NCBI GenBank assembly: GCA_029531795.1
Contig: JAPEIS010000005.1
Span: 1-64,000 of the forward strand
Direction of reading: 5' to 3'
DNA: 64,000 bases
Origin: Sclerotinia nivalis
Lineage: Eukaryota; Ascomycota; Leotiomycetes; Helotiales; Sclerotiniaceae
Made by a program: the position numbers and the translations under genes. Position 1 is the stretch's first letter, and each line of letters starts with the position of its first letter. Positions 21,104-32,173 of the stretch are shown here, one piece after another. The notes under the pieces were generated by a model. It worked only from the letters and a program-made list of their open reading frames with translations, was not told where the DNA came from and did not search any database.

Positions 21104-22700
21104 TTATATCGATTTCTCAATCTGCATTTTCTGAATCATGATACTACGCTCACGGATGCGGTGCCCATAGAGGTAAAACACAGCCGGAATAGCAATACAG
21201 GCAACTTCAACCATGCCGAGGAGAAATCCTGCCCAACGCAACCCCAAAGTAGCATACATAGAAGGCCCAGCGAGAGGTAGAACAGCTCCGAAGATGCTGC
21301 GCAGCACTACATTCCCTGCCAGAGCCGATGCCGCGTAATTGTTATAGGAATGTACAATGTAGTTGCTCATGTAGATGAAGACGCCCGCATTGCCAGCCCC
21401 AAATGGGACACCAGCCAGAATTGGTACAATCCAATGCACATTTGGAGTGGATGTCCAGGCAAACCAAATCTGCCCTACCGCTAGCAGAACAGCCGAAATA
21501 CAGATGACGCTGACCATTGCTTCAGGGGGCACATTTCCAGTGGCGTCCTTTTTGTGGGAGGAAATAATCTTTCTCAGAATTGGTTCCAAAGCAATGGTAA
21601 TGACGGATCCGCACCCTATACCAAGATAAGCAAGACCTCCGATACCGGGAGACCAGCCACGGTACTTCTGGTAGGCAAGTGGGTAGGCAACAAAGCAGAG
21701 GTACAGCACACCATAGACTAATGCGACATAACCATTCCAAAACACACTGTGTAATAATGTTGGTTAGCTGCAAGTTCGCAAAGGCAATAAAGATTAGGGA
21801 AGACGGGGGTTCGCACCAGATAGGCTCCATTACCATCATAGTCAACGGCCTAGTTATATTGGCCCGGAGGTGACCTGCGGAGTCCCCTTGACTATCGTAG
21901 CGACTCCACCACTTGGGATTTCCTGTCTCCTTTCTCTTTTTGATCGTCCGGTTGCGTAGAATAACTGGAGCATAGGTCTCCTTGATAGTTAAGACTAGTA
22001 GAAACGCAACACCACCGAGAATCATGATAAACCAATTAAGCCATCTCCAGCCGAGATTCTCGAAAATGAACCCTCCAATAACCGGTCCGATAACGGGTCC
22101 ATTCGTAGGACCGAGAGTCCAAAAGCCGAAAGCCAATGCTCGGTGTCGCTCAGAGATAATATCATTCACCGTGCCAGGAGAGTTTGACATCATAGCACTG
22201 CCGAAGAAAGCGGTAAAGAAACGTGTGACCAGGATTGTCTCAATGTTCCTCGCCAATGCAGAGGGCAACACGAAAATGGTGAACAAACTGATAGAAACAA
22301 TATATATCGGCCGGCGCCCGTACATCTCGCTCAGTGGAGCAAGAACAATGCTTCCTACTGCCATGCCCAATAGGTAGGTGGTCACCCCGAGGAGGCCCAA
22401 TATTTTGGAGATATGGAATTCCTCTTGCAGCCCTGTGATGCCGACCGTGTATGATGTGCTGAATAGGCTAACAACTGTAGCACCATAACCCATGGTGAAG
22501 ATGGTCACGCATTTCTGCAACGCAGACCAATTTTTCGGGTTTTCACAATCGTCCTTTGACCAAAAGACCTCGTAGGCGGAGTGGTCGTTCGAGCTGCTGT
22601 CTGCTTCATGGCTGTCGATAGCGAGCCTTAGATTGACATTTTTTGGAACAGACCCGTTCTCAACATCGCTTGGGTATTTAGACAAATCCTGCATGGCCAA
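21104..22700 (-). CDS. MFS multidrug transporter, DHA1 (drug:H+ antiporter) type
   Basis: Predicted 508-aa membrane transporter. Exon 1 is 22700-21817, intron 21816-21747 (GTGCGA...ACACAG, 70 bp), exon 2 21746-21104; splicing restores RPLTMMVMEPICVFWNGYVALVYG. A hydrophilic N-terminus (about 80 residues) precedes 12 expected membrane segments. Family motifs: APLSEMYGRRPIYI (loop 2-3, motif A), LVTRFFTAFFGSAMMSNSPG, GPVIGPVIGGFIFENLGWRW (motif C of 12-spanner antiporters). The C-terminal half has GAGNAGVFIYMSNYIVHSYN. DHA1 proteins export drugs, toxins or polyamines; the substrate cannot be told. Its stop codon lies at the very edge of the AT-rich island, and a GH78 relic and a Zn2Cys6 regulator are its neighbours. 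Confidence 0.92.
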
Positions 22701-23038
22701 TATTTCAGGGAGTCAGAAAAGATAACGAGCACAATAATTTGGAGAGAAAGTCAGAAATCAAATAGAAAAACAATCAGTGCGGAGGACTTGACTTGAACTA
22801 GGTAGCTATATATGTATGCTTTTGCCCACCTCCGGTATACCCGTAGGTCCCTAATTGATAGGTTATGTAATCGGCGGTTGAATGGATCTAGTCAAGGGGT
22901 ACCTAGTGGGACCTAATACATGATGATTTTCTAATCACATAACTCAAAATATTTTTTCGGCCGCCTCTGAATTGCAGGGGTTTTTAGTACTTACATAGAG
23001 CCCTAGGTACCCGCTTTGGGTACCGGGTAATTTCTAAT
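22701..23038. other. Intergenic, probable MFS promoter
   Basis: 338 bp upstream of the MFS start. A TATATATG stretch at 22808-22815 and GGTACC/CCTAGG-type boxes (22849, 22899, 23005-23024) are visible. No gene seen. Confidence 0.4.
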
Positions 23039-24342
23039 ATGCTTCGTATATCTCATACTTATCCACTTTACGATTGCCACTGGCCAAACCTGCTGTACGT
23101 TAACTATATACTAGCGCCGTCATATCCGATCGTTGCATCAGCATTTGCTCGACACGTTCATGGAGATGTCGTCAATTCGCCGTCTCACACCAATACCGAC
23201 GGGATGACGACTTCCAAAAGCGCATCTTCGGCTATCTATGACTTCAGTCTGAATGTGGAAGGACTCGTCTCGTATGATGTTGAATCCGTCTTCTCTGCCG
23301 ATGCCTTGCTTGGGGTTGATATTCTCAGAATCGGCCCTCTTCATCAGCAACCATAGTAATGATGCGACGATCGACTTCGCGTTTGATGCACTCTGTGGTT
23401 TAACCCAAGCCAGAGGGCTCACACGCCGAGCTCAAACAAACCCGTGGAGTCTTTCGGTACCTAACCGCCATCAACAAGTCCTCCGCAACCGGGCTGATTA
23501 ATAAGTTGTGGGTTTGCTTCACGGTAGCTCCATTGCAAGATCTCTGAAGCTATCAGGGGTATTTTCATTGTGATGAGCAGCTACTTAATCGGATTTGGTA
23601 TGCTGGTGCATATACCAACCAGCCATTGCACTACCGAGTCGCGTATTGGCGACTCGTTGCATACCTTCAAAAAGCTCCACGGTTAGACGATTTAACTTGC
23701 TGTTAAAATGACTACACCGTTGCCAGCGGTAAAGACCACACGTTGCTAGCGGTAAAAGTGTTCTTAACGATGGCGCGTGGAGAGACCGCTTGATGTGGCC
23801 CCGGGATATGTCAATTGTCACAACGACTTCGACCGTGAGTATAGGGAACTGGTATAGCGTTCGCGCTGTACTGGATACACTCTTTGCCCAACAGAAGGGG
23901 GGCGGTCGTCTTCCGTATGCTAGCAAGCCATGGGAAGATACGGTGAGCTTCACTTATCATTTACATTCCCTCCTCAGAACATCGTGCTAGTATCGGTACT
24001 CTAGTGAGAAAATTCATTGAGGGGTAAGTGGGGACAGTACTTTTCAGGAGTGCAGTGGACACTCTCGAGCCTCGATGAAACCGGTCTGGCCAATGTCACG
24101 GAGGATCCGGATTCGTTGCGATCGGGCATGAGTAGGCATTGTAACTTATGATGTAAGTCTTCCTCACTTTGTAAAGAGCATTAGATTGAGCTCGAGAAAA
24201 ATTGCTAACCCAGAACGTCGAAACCCACGCAATCCTTTACCATGTCCTGCAAGATGCTAGCGACCTTGCACTAATCAGGAACAAGTCTACCATTGATGAC
24301 TGGGAAGGTATCGCCGAGAGGCATGAAAAAATCTGCGAATAA
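23039..24342 (+). pseudogene. GH78 alpha-L-rhamnosidase-like pseudogene, truncated
   Basis: Fragments in order on the plus strand match the layout of fungal GH78 alpha-L-rhamnosidases: IYDFSLNVEGLVSYDVESVF (about 23237-23305); after a frame change FSESALFISNHSNDATIDF (about 23313-23370); FRYLTAINKSS (from 23452); after a TGA (23545-23547) GYFHCDEQLLNRIWYAGAYT (to about 23625); after another frame change SVLNDGAWRDRLMWPRDM (about 23757-23810); GGGRLPYASKPWEDTVSFTY and HLHSLL (to about 23970); QYFSGVQWTLSSLDETGLAN (about 24035-24095); an intron-like GTAACT...CTAACCCAG; NVETHAILYHVLQDAS ending at 24342. The C-terminal third is missing. Base composition is normal, so decay is by indels, not RIP. 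A 20-bp local duplication (GTTGC(C/T)AGCGGTAAA at 23719 and 23742) sits at one frame break. The enzyme would cleave terminal rhamnose from plant glycans. Confidence 0.82.
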
Positions 24343-24895
24343 GTAATAACTGTGGCAAACGTGGTACTTAGAGCCCATATAAAGTTATGAACATCAATGA
24401 GTCAAGTCGATAGCCACTAGCCTAACTTGGTGCTATAACCCGCCAAGAGTTGGTCCTTGCGTTATGAGTTTCAGCGCTACCAGGTGGGATCTTGGTTCCC
24501 ACTTCTCCAACACTAGTGCGGGCAGTCAATTTCCGGTGCCGTATAAACTTGACAAACTGGATATGGGTCTAACTTCATTCGACTCTAGTTTTCCTCGCTT
24601 CTAGTCAAAAATGGATAACAAAACCATCCACTTTGTTGATTCTTCCATCCGTATATCCCCAACTTTAAATGAATCGGGTTAGACCCATATCCAGTTTGTC
24701 GAGTTTGTACGGTAATCGCTCGTATGGCTATAAGTAACTGTAGAAGGAGCGAATTTATCCGGCCACATGGGCCCTAGCTTAGCTTGGTCATAGTGCCAAA
24801 GGTGGCTTATCCTCCCTGGCCATCCTTCCTCTCTTAAATCCACCTGTTTTCTGTAACTACCAGCCGGGTGGCCCTAACAATTGATTATCCACAGA
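24343..24895. other. Intergenic with a TIR element; promoter of the Zn2Cys6 gene
   Basis: Sequence between the GH78 relic and the regulator gene. It contains the 24539-24712 inverted-repeat element described separately. No further coding signal is seen. Confidence 0.5.
24539..24712. mobile_element. MITE-like element with 35-bp terminal inverted repeats
   Basis: The left arm 24539-24573 begins CCGTATAAACTTGACAAACT and continues GGATATGGGTCTAAC. The reverse complement of 24678-24712 matches it at 33 of 35 positions. The internal 104 bp has no coding potential. Outer bases read TG-CCGT at the left and ACGG-TA at the right. The first 17 bases of the arm resemble those of the element at 42562-42761, so both belong to one family. 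The autonomous partner is unknown. Confidence 0.8.
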
Positions 24896-26593
24896 ATGAA
24901 GACCAAACAAAGGACTGTTTGTCAAAATTGCAGAGACCACAAGATCGGGGTAGGCTCAATTTACCAGTCCTATTGACATTCAACCAAAGGCCGCTTCAAC
25001 TGACAATTTCCAGTGTGATGGGAAGCGTCCCGAGTGTAGCCAATGTGTTCTTACTAAGAGAGAATGCAAGGGGTACAACGAGGACTGGAAGTTTGTTCAT
25101 CATGCTGGGTTTTTGGGCTCTCCTGGCCGGTCAACTAATACAAAGCCGACATGTGACATAATTCATTACGTGGACGAGGAATCCTCAAAATCACTATGGG
25201 ATCCCTCAATTCAGGTGGCGAAGGATCAGGTTTTGAGGGCAGATCTTGTTGTGCCTCGCGGCTTGCTCTCATCACGGTTAAGTATACAGACTCTCACGGA
25301 AGCTATAACAGACATGTATTTGCCGACTGAAGCGACAATAGTCGAATTCATTCACAGCAAAGAGCAAATATGCGGTGCGTGGGTGAAGGAACTATCTGTT
25401 GTTTTCGCCCAATCCAGTACGGAGCATGCCGACTTGCTTTTTCAAGTTATAAAGGTCTTGGCAGACTCAGTCTATCCTCATAGCTCTACAATTCAATACT
25501 CAAAGACCGAGATGAGTCGCGACTACCGGGGGGTGCTTCAAATGGTTCGCACTCGTCTCGCAGCCAACGGCCGGTGCTTTGAACTAGTACCAACTATCAT
25601 GTGTCTTGCTCTCGCTGAAGTATGATTGTGTCCCTTTTATACTAAGGCCTGCATACTGATTCGTTCACAAGCTCATGTTTCCTGACTCTGGGACGGCTCT
25701 ATATGCACATACTACTGCTATAAAAGTATTCTTCGAAACCTTCGGACCCCATTATTTCAAGTCTGGGACATCGCATGCGCTTTTCCAAGGGTTTAGGCCC
25801 GCTATAGTATGTTAGTCTCTCTAGCCTAGGTGCCTTCTGACGATTCTCTATTCCCTAGATTCTTCAGGCTTTTCGAGACCGCCAGCCAACCTTTCTATCG
25901 TCAGAGTCCTGGATTAAGATACCCTTCACGTCGGCTTGCCCATCAGCCATGCAAGCACTGCTCACAGATGTTTCTACTATTCCATTTTTACTAAAGTGCA
26001 ATGACGCTTTATTCGAAAATGGAAGCTCCGCAATTCAAGTGGCAGATATGTTCCAGTCTTTCACAGATGCATTAGAGCGTCTGATTAGGTGGGAAAGCTG
26101 TCTATGGCTGGAAAGTAGCTTTCCATATTACTGGCAATATGGCACTGATGCCGGCGGGTTGAACACATGCCTAAGCCTGCATGTCCCTATCACTTTCAAC
26201 AACCTTACTATGGCAAACTGTCTTATCCATATTTGGGCAATTCGCATCATTTGCCTTGCGGAGGTTGAAAGGATTGTGCTATTTTCTTCGCATCCGATCC
26301 AGCCCAGGTCGCATACATCTCAATTTACGAGTGCAGCTTATGTCCAAAGCCAGATCAACCATTTTGCCCGGCTAATCCTCCGTAGCATGGAATATTTCTT
26401 CAGCGATGACATGAAACTATTCGGACCTGCCTCGACACTCTTTCCATTGTCTATGGCTTACCAGCGATTTACTGCAGCCTGCTACCAGTGTGATGAGGAA
26501 CTTGAGTTCATTAATAGTATTGTCACCCGGCTAATTGATAGGGGCTTGCAATCCGCGTCTTCATTAGTCTATGGTATGCCCGGTCCCGACTGA
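24896..26593 (+). CDS. Zn2Cys6 fungal transcription factor
   Basis: Predicted 509-aa nuclear regulator from four exons: 24896-24949, 25014-25619, 25672-25806, 25859-26593; introns of 64, 52 and 52 bp begin GT and end AG. The first intron splits the zinc cluster, which becomes canonical only after splicing: C9-x2-C12-x6-C19-x6-C26-x2-C29-x6-C36 with RDHKIGCDGKRPEC. The start was chosen because ATG at 24896 leads straight into the cluster. The remaining part is helical and resembles the fungal-specific regulatory region without a motif I can name (CLWLESSFPYYW; CLIHIWAIRIICL). It lies between the GH78 relic/MFS gene and a hydrolase gene, so it could be a pathway-specific regulator of the MFS; that is inference. 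Target sites are unknown. Confidence 0.9.
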
Positions 26594-27503
26594 TGTGGAC
26601 CGCGTTTGTTTGCGCTTGCTTCGACCTTTCAAAATTGAAGGCTTGGCTTAAAAAATGCAAAATTATCATTTCCACAAAATATCTTCTGAAATAAACACAC
26701 CCCACACCCCTGCCCCCCGTGCCCCCCGTGCCCCCCCCCGGCGTAAATAGCCTAGCTGAAAGTAATATGTCCCTTCTACCCAGCCCTAGCTTTCCCATTT
26801 CACCAAAAAAACGGGGGTCATCGCAACTTATTGCGATAGAAAGCCATCGAAGTCCTTAAATCGGGTTAGATTACCGCTACACGCTTGGAATGATTTGGCT
26901 ATGTTGGTTGATTTGAAGAATCTCGCTGCTAATCCCTATATCCACGGTCTCAATGATGACGATCTCAACATCTGAAAAGTGGAAGTTGAAGTCTTCCAGA
27001 GCATTATAATAACAATAAGCTGAGACACTGATACTATTTCAACAATTCTCAGAGACAATCATCATGATTTTCAAAATTAATTAGTTATTGAGCCTAAGAT
27101 CCCCTGATTTTATATTAGCTGTTGTAACAATATTAATTTGTAGCTTTTTTAGGTTCGGCAGCCACAGGCCCACAGCAAATCTAAACCATCAAAAACCCGC
27201 TGATCTGCGCTAATGTTCTTGGCGGGATATGCTTCTGAAAAAGGAAAGACCCTTCCCCCCACAATTGCGGATTCAAAGAATCTTGGCCTCTTCATTCTAC
27301 GGGTGACAAATAGTAAAGTTTGCAATCACCTGTGGTGAGGCTTAATCCATCAATATATAAGAACGATTGTTCCACCACGAATCCCTAGATGATTTTCAAT
27401 CTTGACAACCTCTACCTAAAGTACTAGCGACCACTTACCGAGTCCTGCGCTTCATTTCTCCTCCTTGTCTCAAAATTTTCTACTAGCTGTGAACACTCGC
27501 ATC
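26594..27503. other. Intergenic with C-rich run and a possible coding relic
   Basis: Contains a C-rich simple stretch (26695-26741, CCCCCCGTG units). At 26851-26976 a plus-strand frame reads WNDLAMLVDLKNLAANPYIH then GLNDDDLNI and a stop, which looks protein-like and may be an exon fragment of a lost gene; I cannot assign it. The last 200 bp is a pyrimidine-rich promoter of the hydrolase gene. Confidence 0.35.
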
Positions 27504-28310
27504 ATGTCGACTTTCAAAAGTACCATTAACATCACACACATCGGCACTGCTACTGCTGTGCTCGAAATCGACGGCGTCAACTTCCTTACCGACCCTTTCT
27601 TCTCTCCGGCCGGTACCAGTTTCCCCATCAGCGAGGATTTCGCACTGGAAGTCTCAGATGACCCCGCCCTTCGTCTGGACGAACTTCCACCGATTGATGC
27701 AATTTTGCTTAGTCATGAGGATCATGATGATAACTTGGATGATTATGGTCGCCAGCTACTGAATGGCCGTCATGTTTTCACGACTGTTGATGGTGCTAAA
27801 AACCTGGCTCCTCGTCCAGCAGTAAGAGGAATGAAGCCTTGGGATACCACAAGCGTCAAGTTGAGCGGCGTCGAATACACTATCACCGCCACGCCAACCC
27901 AGCATTTTCCCGGCAATGAGTGTACCGGGTTTATCTTGACGACTGACCGGTTCGGCCGCCATGCTGATGGACGTCCGAACGCGATCTGGTTTACTGGTGA
28001 CACGGTTTACATTGAGGAGTTTGCCCGGATTCCGGAACAATTCCACGTTGTGGTGGCGCTGATGAATCTGGGTTCGGCCTTCGTTGAGACTCCCATTAGC
28101 GATGGAAAGCTTGTCCAGATCACGATGGATGGCAAGCAAGCGGGATCTCTATTTCGAATGCTAAAAGCGGAGCATCTGGTGCCGATGCACTATGAATCTT
28201 GGGGACACTTTACTCAATTTGGCAAGGACTTGATGGCCGCCTTCAAGGAAGAAGGGGTAGAAGAGAAGGTCCGTTGGTTAGTACCCGGTAAAGCTGTTAG
28301 AATTATTTAG
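27504..28310 (+). CDS. Metallo-beta-lactamase-fold hydrolase (UlaG-like)
   Basis: Predicted 268-aa intronless protein of the metallo-beta-lactamase superfamily (Lactamase_B_2/UlaG-like). It starts with ITHIGTATAVLEIDGVNFLT, typical of this branch, then DPFFSPAG, and the metal-binding stretch ILLSHEDHDDNLDD (variant of HxHxDH), PTQHFPGN, WFTGDTVY (metal Asp), and a C-terminal LVPMHYESWGHF supplying the last His. Metal-dependent hydrolysis is expected; the natural substrate is unknown. No signal peptide. The start at 27504 (ATCATGTCG) was preferred; an in-frame upstream ATG-type start at 27465 would add 13 residues. It follows the Zn2Cys6 gene in the same orientation. Confidence 0.9.
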   Translation: MSTFKSTINITHIGTATAVLEIDGVNFLTDPFFSPAGTSFPISEDFALEVSDDPALRLDELPPIDAILLSHEDHDDNLDDYGRQLLNGRHVFTTVDGAKNLAPRPAVRGMKPWDTTSVKLSGVEYTITATPTQHFPGNECTGFILTTDRFGRHADGRPNAIWFTGDTVYIEEFARIPEQFHVVVALMNLGSAFVETPISDGKLVQITMDGKQAGSLFRMLKAEHLVPMHYESWGHFTQFGKDLMAAFKEEGVEEKVRWLVPGKAVRII

Positions 28311-28752
28311 TTTGTAATAAGAGATTCGGTTGTTGTTCACTGTAAGATTGCATCTTCCGAATTTACTGCAAAATTATACTTTTTTGTATACAAATGAATA
28401 ATGAATTGATTTATAACTTTTGAATTACTATATCAAAATTTATACATCTCAGTATTATCTTAATGATTATCTAGTAAGATATTGGCTTGATTAAAGTTAA
28501 TTTATTCTGACTAATTCATCTAATCTTATCTAATCATAGATCAACAAAAAGTAATTTCTTAACCCACCAAAGTTTTGAGCTTCATAAGCTTTCAAGAAAA
28601 GGTTTCACTATCTCTAACTTTAAAAACTTTCCTTTTCAACAAAATATTATCTCTACAACCATTTTACATAAAATCACACAACTCACTCGATTATATTCCC
28701 GCCCATCATCTTTTTCACTACATATTTTGACACCCCCTTCACACTTAGAACC
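28311..28752. promoter_or_regulatory. AT-rich spacer and promoter of the Rrp41 gene
   Basis: 442 bp; the first 300 bp is AT-rich, and the last 80 bp is CT-rich (CACAACTCACTCGATTATAT, CCCCTTCACACTTAG) just before the ATG at 28753, a common fungal start-site context. No gene seen. Confidence 0.4.
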
Positions 28753-29632
28753 ATGCCCCTCGACACCTCAACCTACTCTCTCGCTCTCCTCCGTCTTGAC
28801 GGTCGAAGATGGAACGAACTTCGCCGTGTTACAGCACAGATCTCTACTCAGCCAGCATCCGATGGATCTTCATATCTCTCAATGGGTAATACCCAAGTCC
28901 TCTGCACAGTGACCGGTCCTTGCGATCCCTCAAAATTACGATCCATTGGTGGTGGGGGGAATAATAATGCTGGGGATAAGGCAGAGGTGAGAGTGGAGAT
29001 CAGTTTTGCTGGCTTTGCGGGCGTAGATAGGAAGAAATATGGTAGGAATGACAAGTAAGCTTCTTTCATTTTCTTTTTGTTTGTCGCATATTGGGGATCT
29101 ACACTATACTGGTATCAGAGGAACGAAAACTAATCAGGAACATCGCAGACGTATCCAAGAACTTTCAAATACTCTGTCCACGACTTTTACTCCTCACCTC
29201 CTCACTACCTTGACTTCCAATTCAACAATTCTTCTTTCCCTCCATATTTTATCCCTTGATGGCTCGCTTCTCTCTGCCCTTATCAATGCCTCAACTCTTG
29301 CTTTAATCGATGCGGGTATCCCAATGCCTTCTTATATTTGTGCTTGTACAGCCGGCTCTACATCCTCATACTCGAGCAATGACGAAAAAGCAGACCCATT
29401 GTTGGATTTAAATTTGGGCGAGGAGCAGGAACTTCCATTCCTTACTGTTGCGACAGCTGGGGAAGGCGATGGTGATGGAGTTGTAGCATTGGTCATGGAG
29501 ACGAGGGTGCAGGCGGGTAGATTGGAGGGTATGCTGGCTGTGGGAGTGGATGGGTGTAAGCAGGTAAGAGAAATTTTAGATGGAGTGATTAGGAGTAGGG
29601 GGAAGAAAATGTTGGGTGGTGCAATGGCTTAA
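28753..29632 (+). CDS. SKI6: Exosome core subunit Rrp41/Ski6 (RNase PH fold)
   Basis: Predicted 261-aa subunit of the nine-subunit RNA exosome ring, which processes and degrades RNA in nucleus and cytoplasm. Exons 28753-29054 and 29149-29632; the 94-bp intron (GTAAGC...CGCAG) has a CTAAT branch site, and this acceptor gives the family-like join NDKRIQELSNTL; two upstream AGs are less suitable. RNase PH signatures: LLRLDGRRWNELRRVTAQIS near residue 13, DGSSYLSMGNTQVLCTVTGP, then HILSLDGSLLSALINASTLA and LIDAGIPMPSYI. The LRLDGRRWNELRR start and LIDAGI motif match Rrp41 rather than Rrp46 or Rrp43. Eukaryotic subunits are catalytically inactive and structural. The gene is tandem to the hydrolase and convergent with the PDI gene. 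Confidence 0.92.
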
Positions 29633-29925
29633 TAGGACGATTTTTGCACATTTTGCGGGAAGGACAGCATCATTAGATGATACCCTGGTGTTTTTATGGC
29701 GTTTCGAGGGAGATGGGTTGATAGGAATGGAAATGTTACATTCAAGAGAATCTGGGAAGACAGACAGAGGTTCGGCGCATGCATCATATATTTGCAAAAT
29801 GAATGATGGTATTATGGTTACTATGCAAAGTGCAAACAAATAATGGAAACTATCATCTCAGGAAATGTGAGCTAACGTGCCAATCTCCTCCATAAAATTC
29901 AAAAAACTCCTTTTCATACAACTGC

Positions 29926-31508
29926 TTAGAGTTCCCCATGCTTGATCTCAGGCTCTGGAGCTGGTGGTTCCCAATCTTCCGGAAGCTCCTCAATGACTAT
30001 CATAGGCTCATCTGCAGCTTTTGGTTCCGGTTCCGGAGCTGCCTCCTCCACAATGGTTTCCTCAACTTCCTCAGGAATGAGACCTTCTGGAATCTTTTTC
30101 TTCTCACCCTCACCCAACCTGATACCGTCGACCCAGTTTTCAATCGCTTCGATTGTCAAATCTTCAGCCACTAGAGAATCCCCCTTGCTAGGCACAGCTC
30201 GATACCAATTCCGTCGTCCATTAAGAGCAATGACCTCAACATCACTTTTCAATCCTAGAGCTTCTTTGATTTGAGAGAATCCAGGGTTTTCGGCGTACAG
30301 GATATAGAATGGGAATAACTTTCGTTGGTGTAGATGATGCTTATGGGACACTTCAGCCAAGGAAGTAGAAGCCGAATCCGTAATTTCGCTTGATGTATCT
30401 GGAAGGAGTGCAAGGATACATGTCCCAGTTTTGGGACCAAGACAATTCTTCCTGAGATCGTCTTCAGTCTTAAGAACAGGAATCGCTGGCGCCGGTGGAA
30501 GAACAATCGGTTTCTCTGTTTCGACCTCCGGTGATGGTGATTCGGTTGGTTGGTCTTCTAATGTTTCGTCTGTTTGAGTGACAGGCTTCTCGGATTTGGC
30601 GTGAGATTCTGATGCGGACTCGAAAGATTTCTTTGCTTTCGATGAAGACTTTTTGTTTGCATTGGATTTTGAAGCCTTTGCTTTTGCTGCTGGTGGGTCT
30701 GGATTGGGTTCGGCAGCTTGTGTGAGAAACTTGACCATACCATCCTTCTTCAATTCGCCATAATATACGATACCTTCAGCTGCTTTATCCCCCGGTAACA
30801 AAATAAGTGTAGGAAACTCAGTGATGCCAAATAACTCAACGGATGCTTTCTCTGTGTTTCTGATTTGTGCCACCTTGATACTACCCTTGAAATCGATGGC
30901 GATGGCTTTCAACGTGGCACTTGTTTTTCCTTTATCAGTGAACAGAATTGCCTTCGCAGTGTCGTTCGCATCAGCCAGGAAACTCTCCAAATCCTTGTCC
31001 GTGACTTTCTTGACGAGATTTGGGATTTTATCAACTACCGCATCGACAATTCCTTTTGCAGTCCGTGGTCCATTGTAATCTTCAACGATGGGTTTTCCGG
31101 GCTTGCTTCCAGGTTTAACAATCTTGAGAGTAGGGAAACCTTGCACACCAAATCCTCCGCAGAAAGCTTTGTTCAGTTCTTCGTCGCAGTTAACTGCTGC
31201 CACTTTTGCGAGGCCGGCGAGGTTCTTGGCAGCTTTTTCGTAGGCAGGTTGAAGGTTCTTGCAATGTCCACACCATGGAGCGTAGAATTCGACAATCTAT
31301 GTGACAGAATGTTAAAGGCGGATGTGCAATATAATAAGGAACGAGAAAGACCTACGGAAGTATAGTTAGATTGAGCGATCATACGATCATAATCCTTTCC
31401 ATCAATTGACAACACAGCTGAACTCTTTGGGTACAATCCAGCGTGAACTGCGGGCAAAGCACACAACCAAGCTGCAGCTGCAGTATAAATAAGTGCAGTG
31501 TTGACCAT
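29926..31508 (-). CDS. ER protein disulfide isomerase-like protein with one thioredoxin active site
   Basis: Predicted 507-aa secretory-pathway protein. Exon 1 31508-31356, intron 31355-31297 (59 bp, GTAGGT...CATAG), exon 2 31296-29926. N-terminal signal peptide (about 1-23, ending PAVHA). The thioredoxin-like domain carries [19 protein letters not shown] with redox Cys60 and Cys63, followed by [11 protein letters not shown] with the cis-Pro. A second, redox-inactive thioredoxin-fold region (about 130-240) includes [14 protein letters not shown]. Then a Lys/Ser/Glu-rich low-complexity linker and a third globular part ([17 protein letters not shown]). The C-terminus is HGEL, an HDEL/KDEL-like retrieval signal. 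It resembles Mpd1/P5-type PDIs: oxidation and isomerisation of disulfides in ER clients. Divergent from VTA1. Confidence 0.9.
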
Positions 31509-32173
31509 TTCGAATGTTGGTAATTAACTATCTGTAGCTATCTGTGTAGCTGTAATAGCTATTGAATTTAACAATACATGTAAAGAGAAAAACAGAGTGG
31601 CCGTACAAGGAGTTGGTATTTATGTAGAGGTTTGAAAAGGCCACAGTCGCATGATGGTGTTATGAGGTGAAGGTGGAGTTGGAGGGGATTTATCTAATAA
31701 GATAGAATGAAATCCGGGGTAAATTAGGCTATTTAGGCTTTCTTGTAGAACTAGTACGGAGTAGGTACCCGCGAATTGTTGCGTGTTGCGTGCTAGGCAG
31801 TGAAATTGGGTTTCCCACCTTCCGCCACGTGACAGATGGGCATTTGCCCTCCAGCTTTCCTTGACTAACTGAGGGCGAGGCTGGAACATTTTGAATCACA
31901 AGGCTGGCCTGGTACTACAGCTGCTGAAATTGATATATCTCTTCCGGCATCCCACCATTTTCATCCATTCACCCATTAACAAAGAGAAAGATAAAGACAA
32001 ACCAGCGAATCAATCAATATCCCCCATACTCAACCTTGCCGTCGCCTCAGCGCACGTCATACTCAGCATCATACATACATGCAGCGAACGAGACTATCAT
32101 CATAATCTTCCTCATCCTCCTTTCACTTCATTCTACTTATACCCATTTCCAACCCAACAACAATAATCAAATC
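31509..32173. promoter_or_regulatory. Divergent promoter of the PDI-like gene and VTA1
   Basis: 665 bp between the two divergent start codons. A CACGTG palindrome at 31826-31831 (context GCCACGTGAC) is a candidate bHLH/bZIP site and could serve either gene. The VTA1-proximal part is pyrimidine-rich. The short ORFs in this region are in UTR-like sequence and are not supported as genes. Confidence 0.4.

Noticed and set aside
23138..23422. Minus-strand ORF of 94 residues
   Set aside because: The plus strand carries consecutive GH78-like segments here; the minus ORF is a shadow.
28753..29632. Exosome subunit Rrp46 as the assignment
   Set aside because: The LRLDGRRWNELRR start and the LIDAGI motif match Rrp41/Ski6 better.
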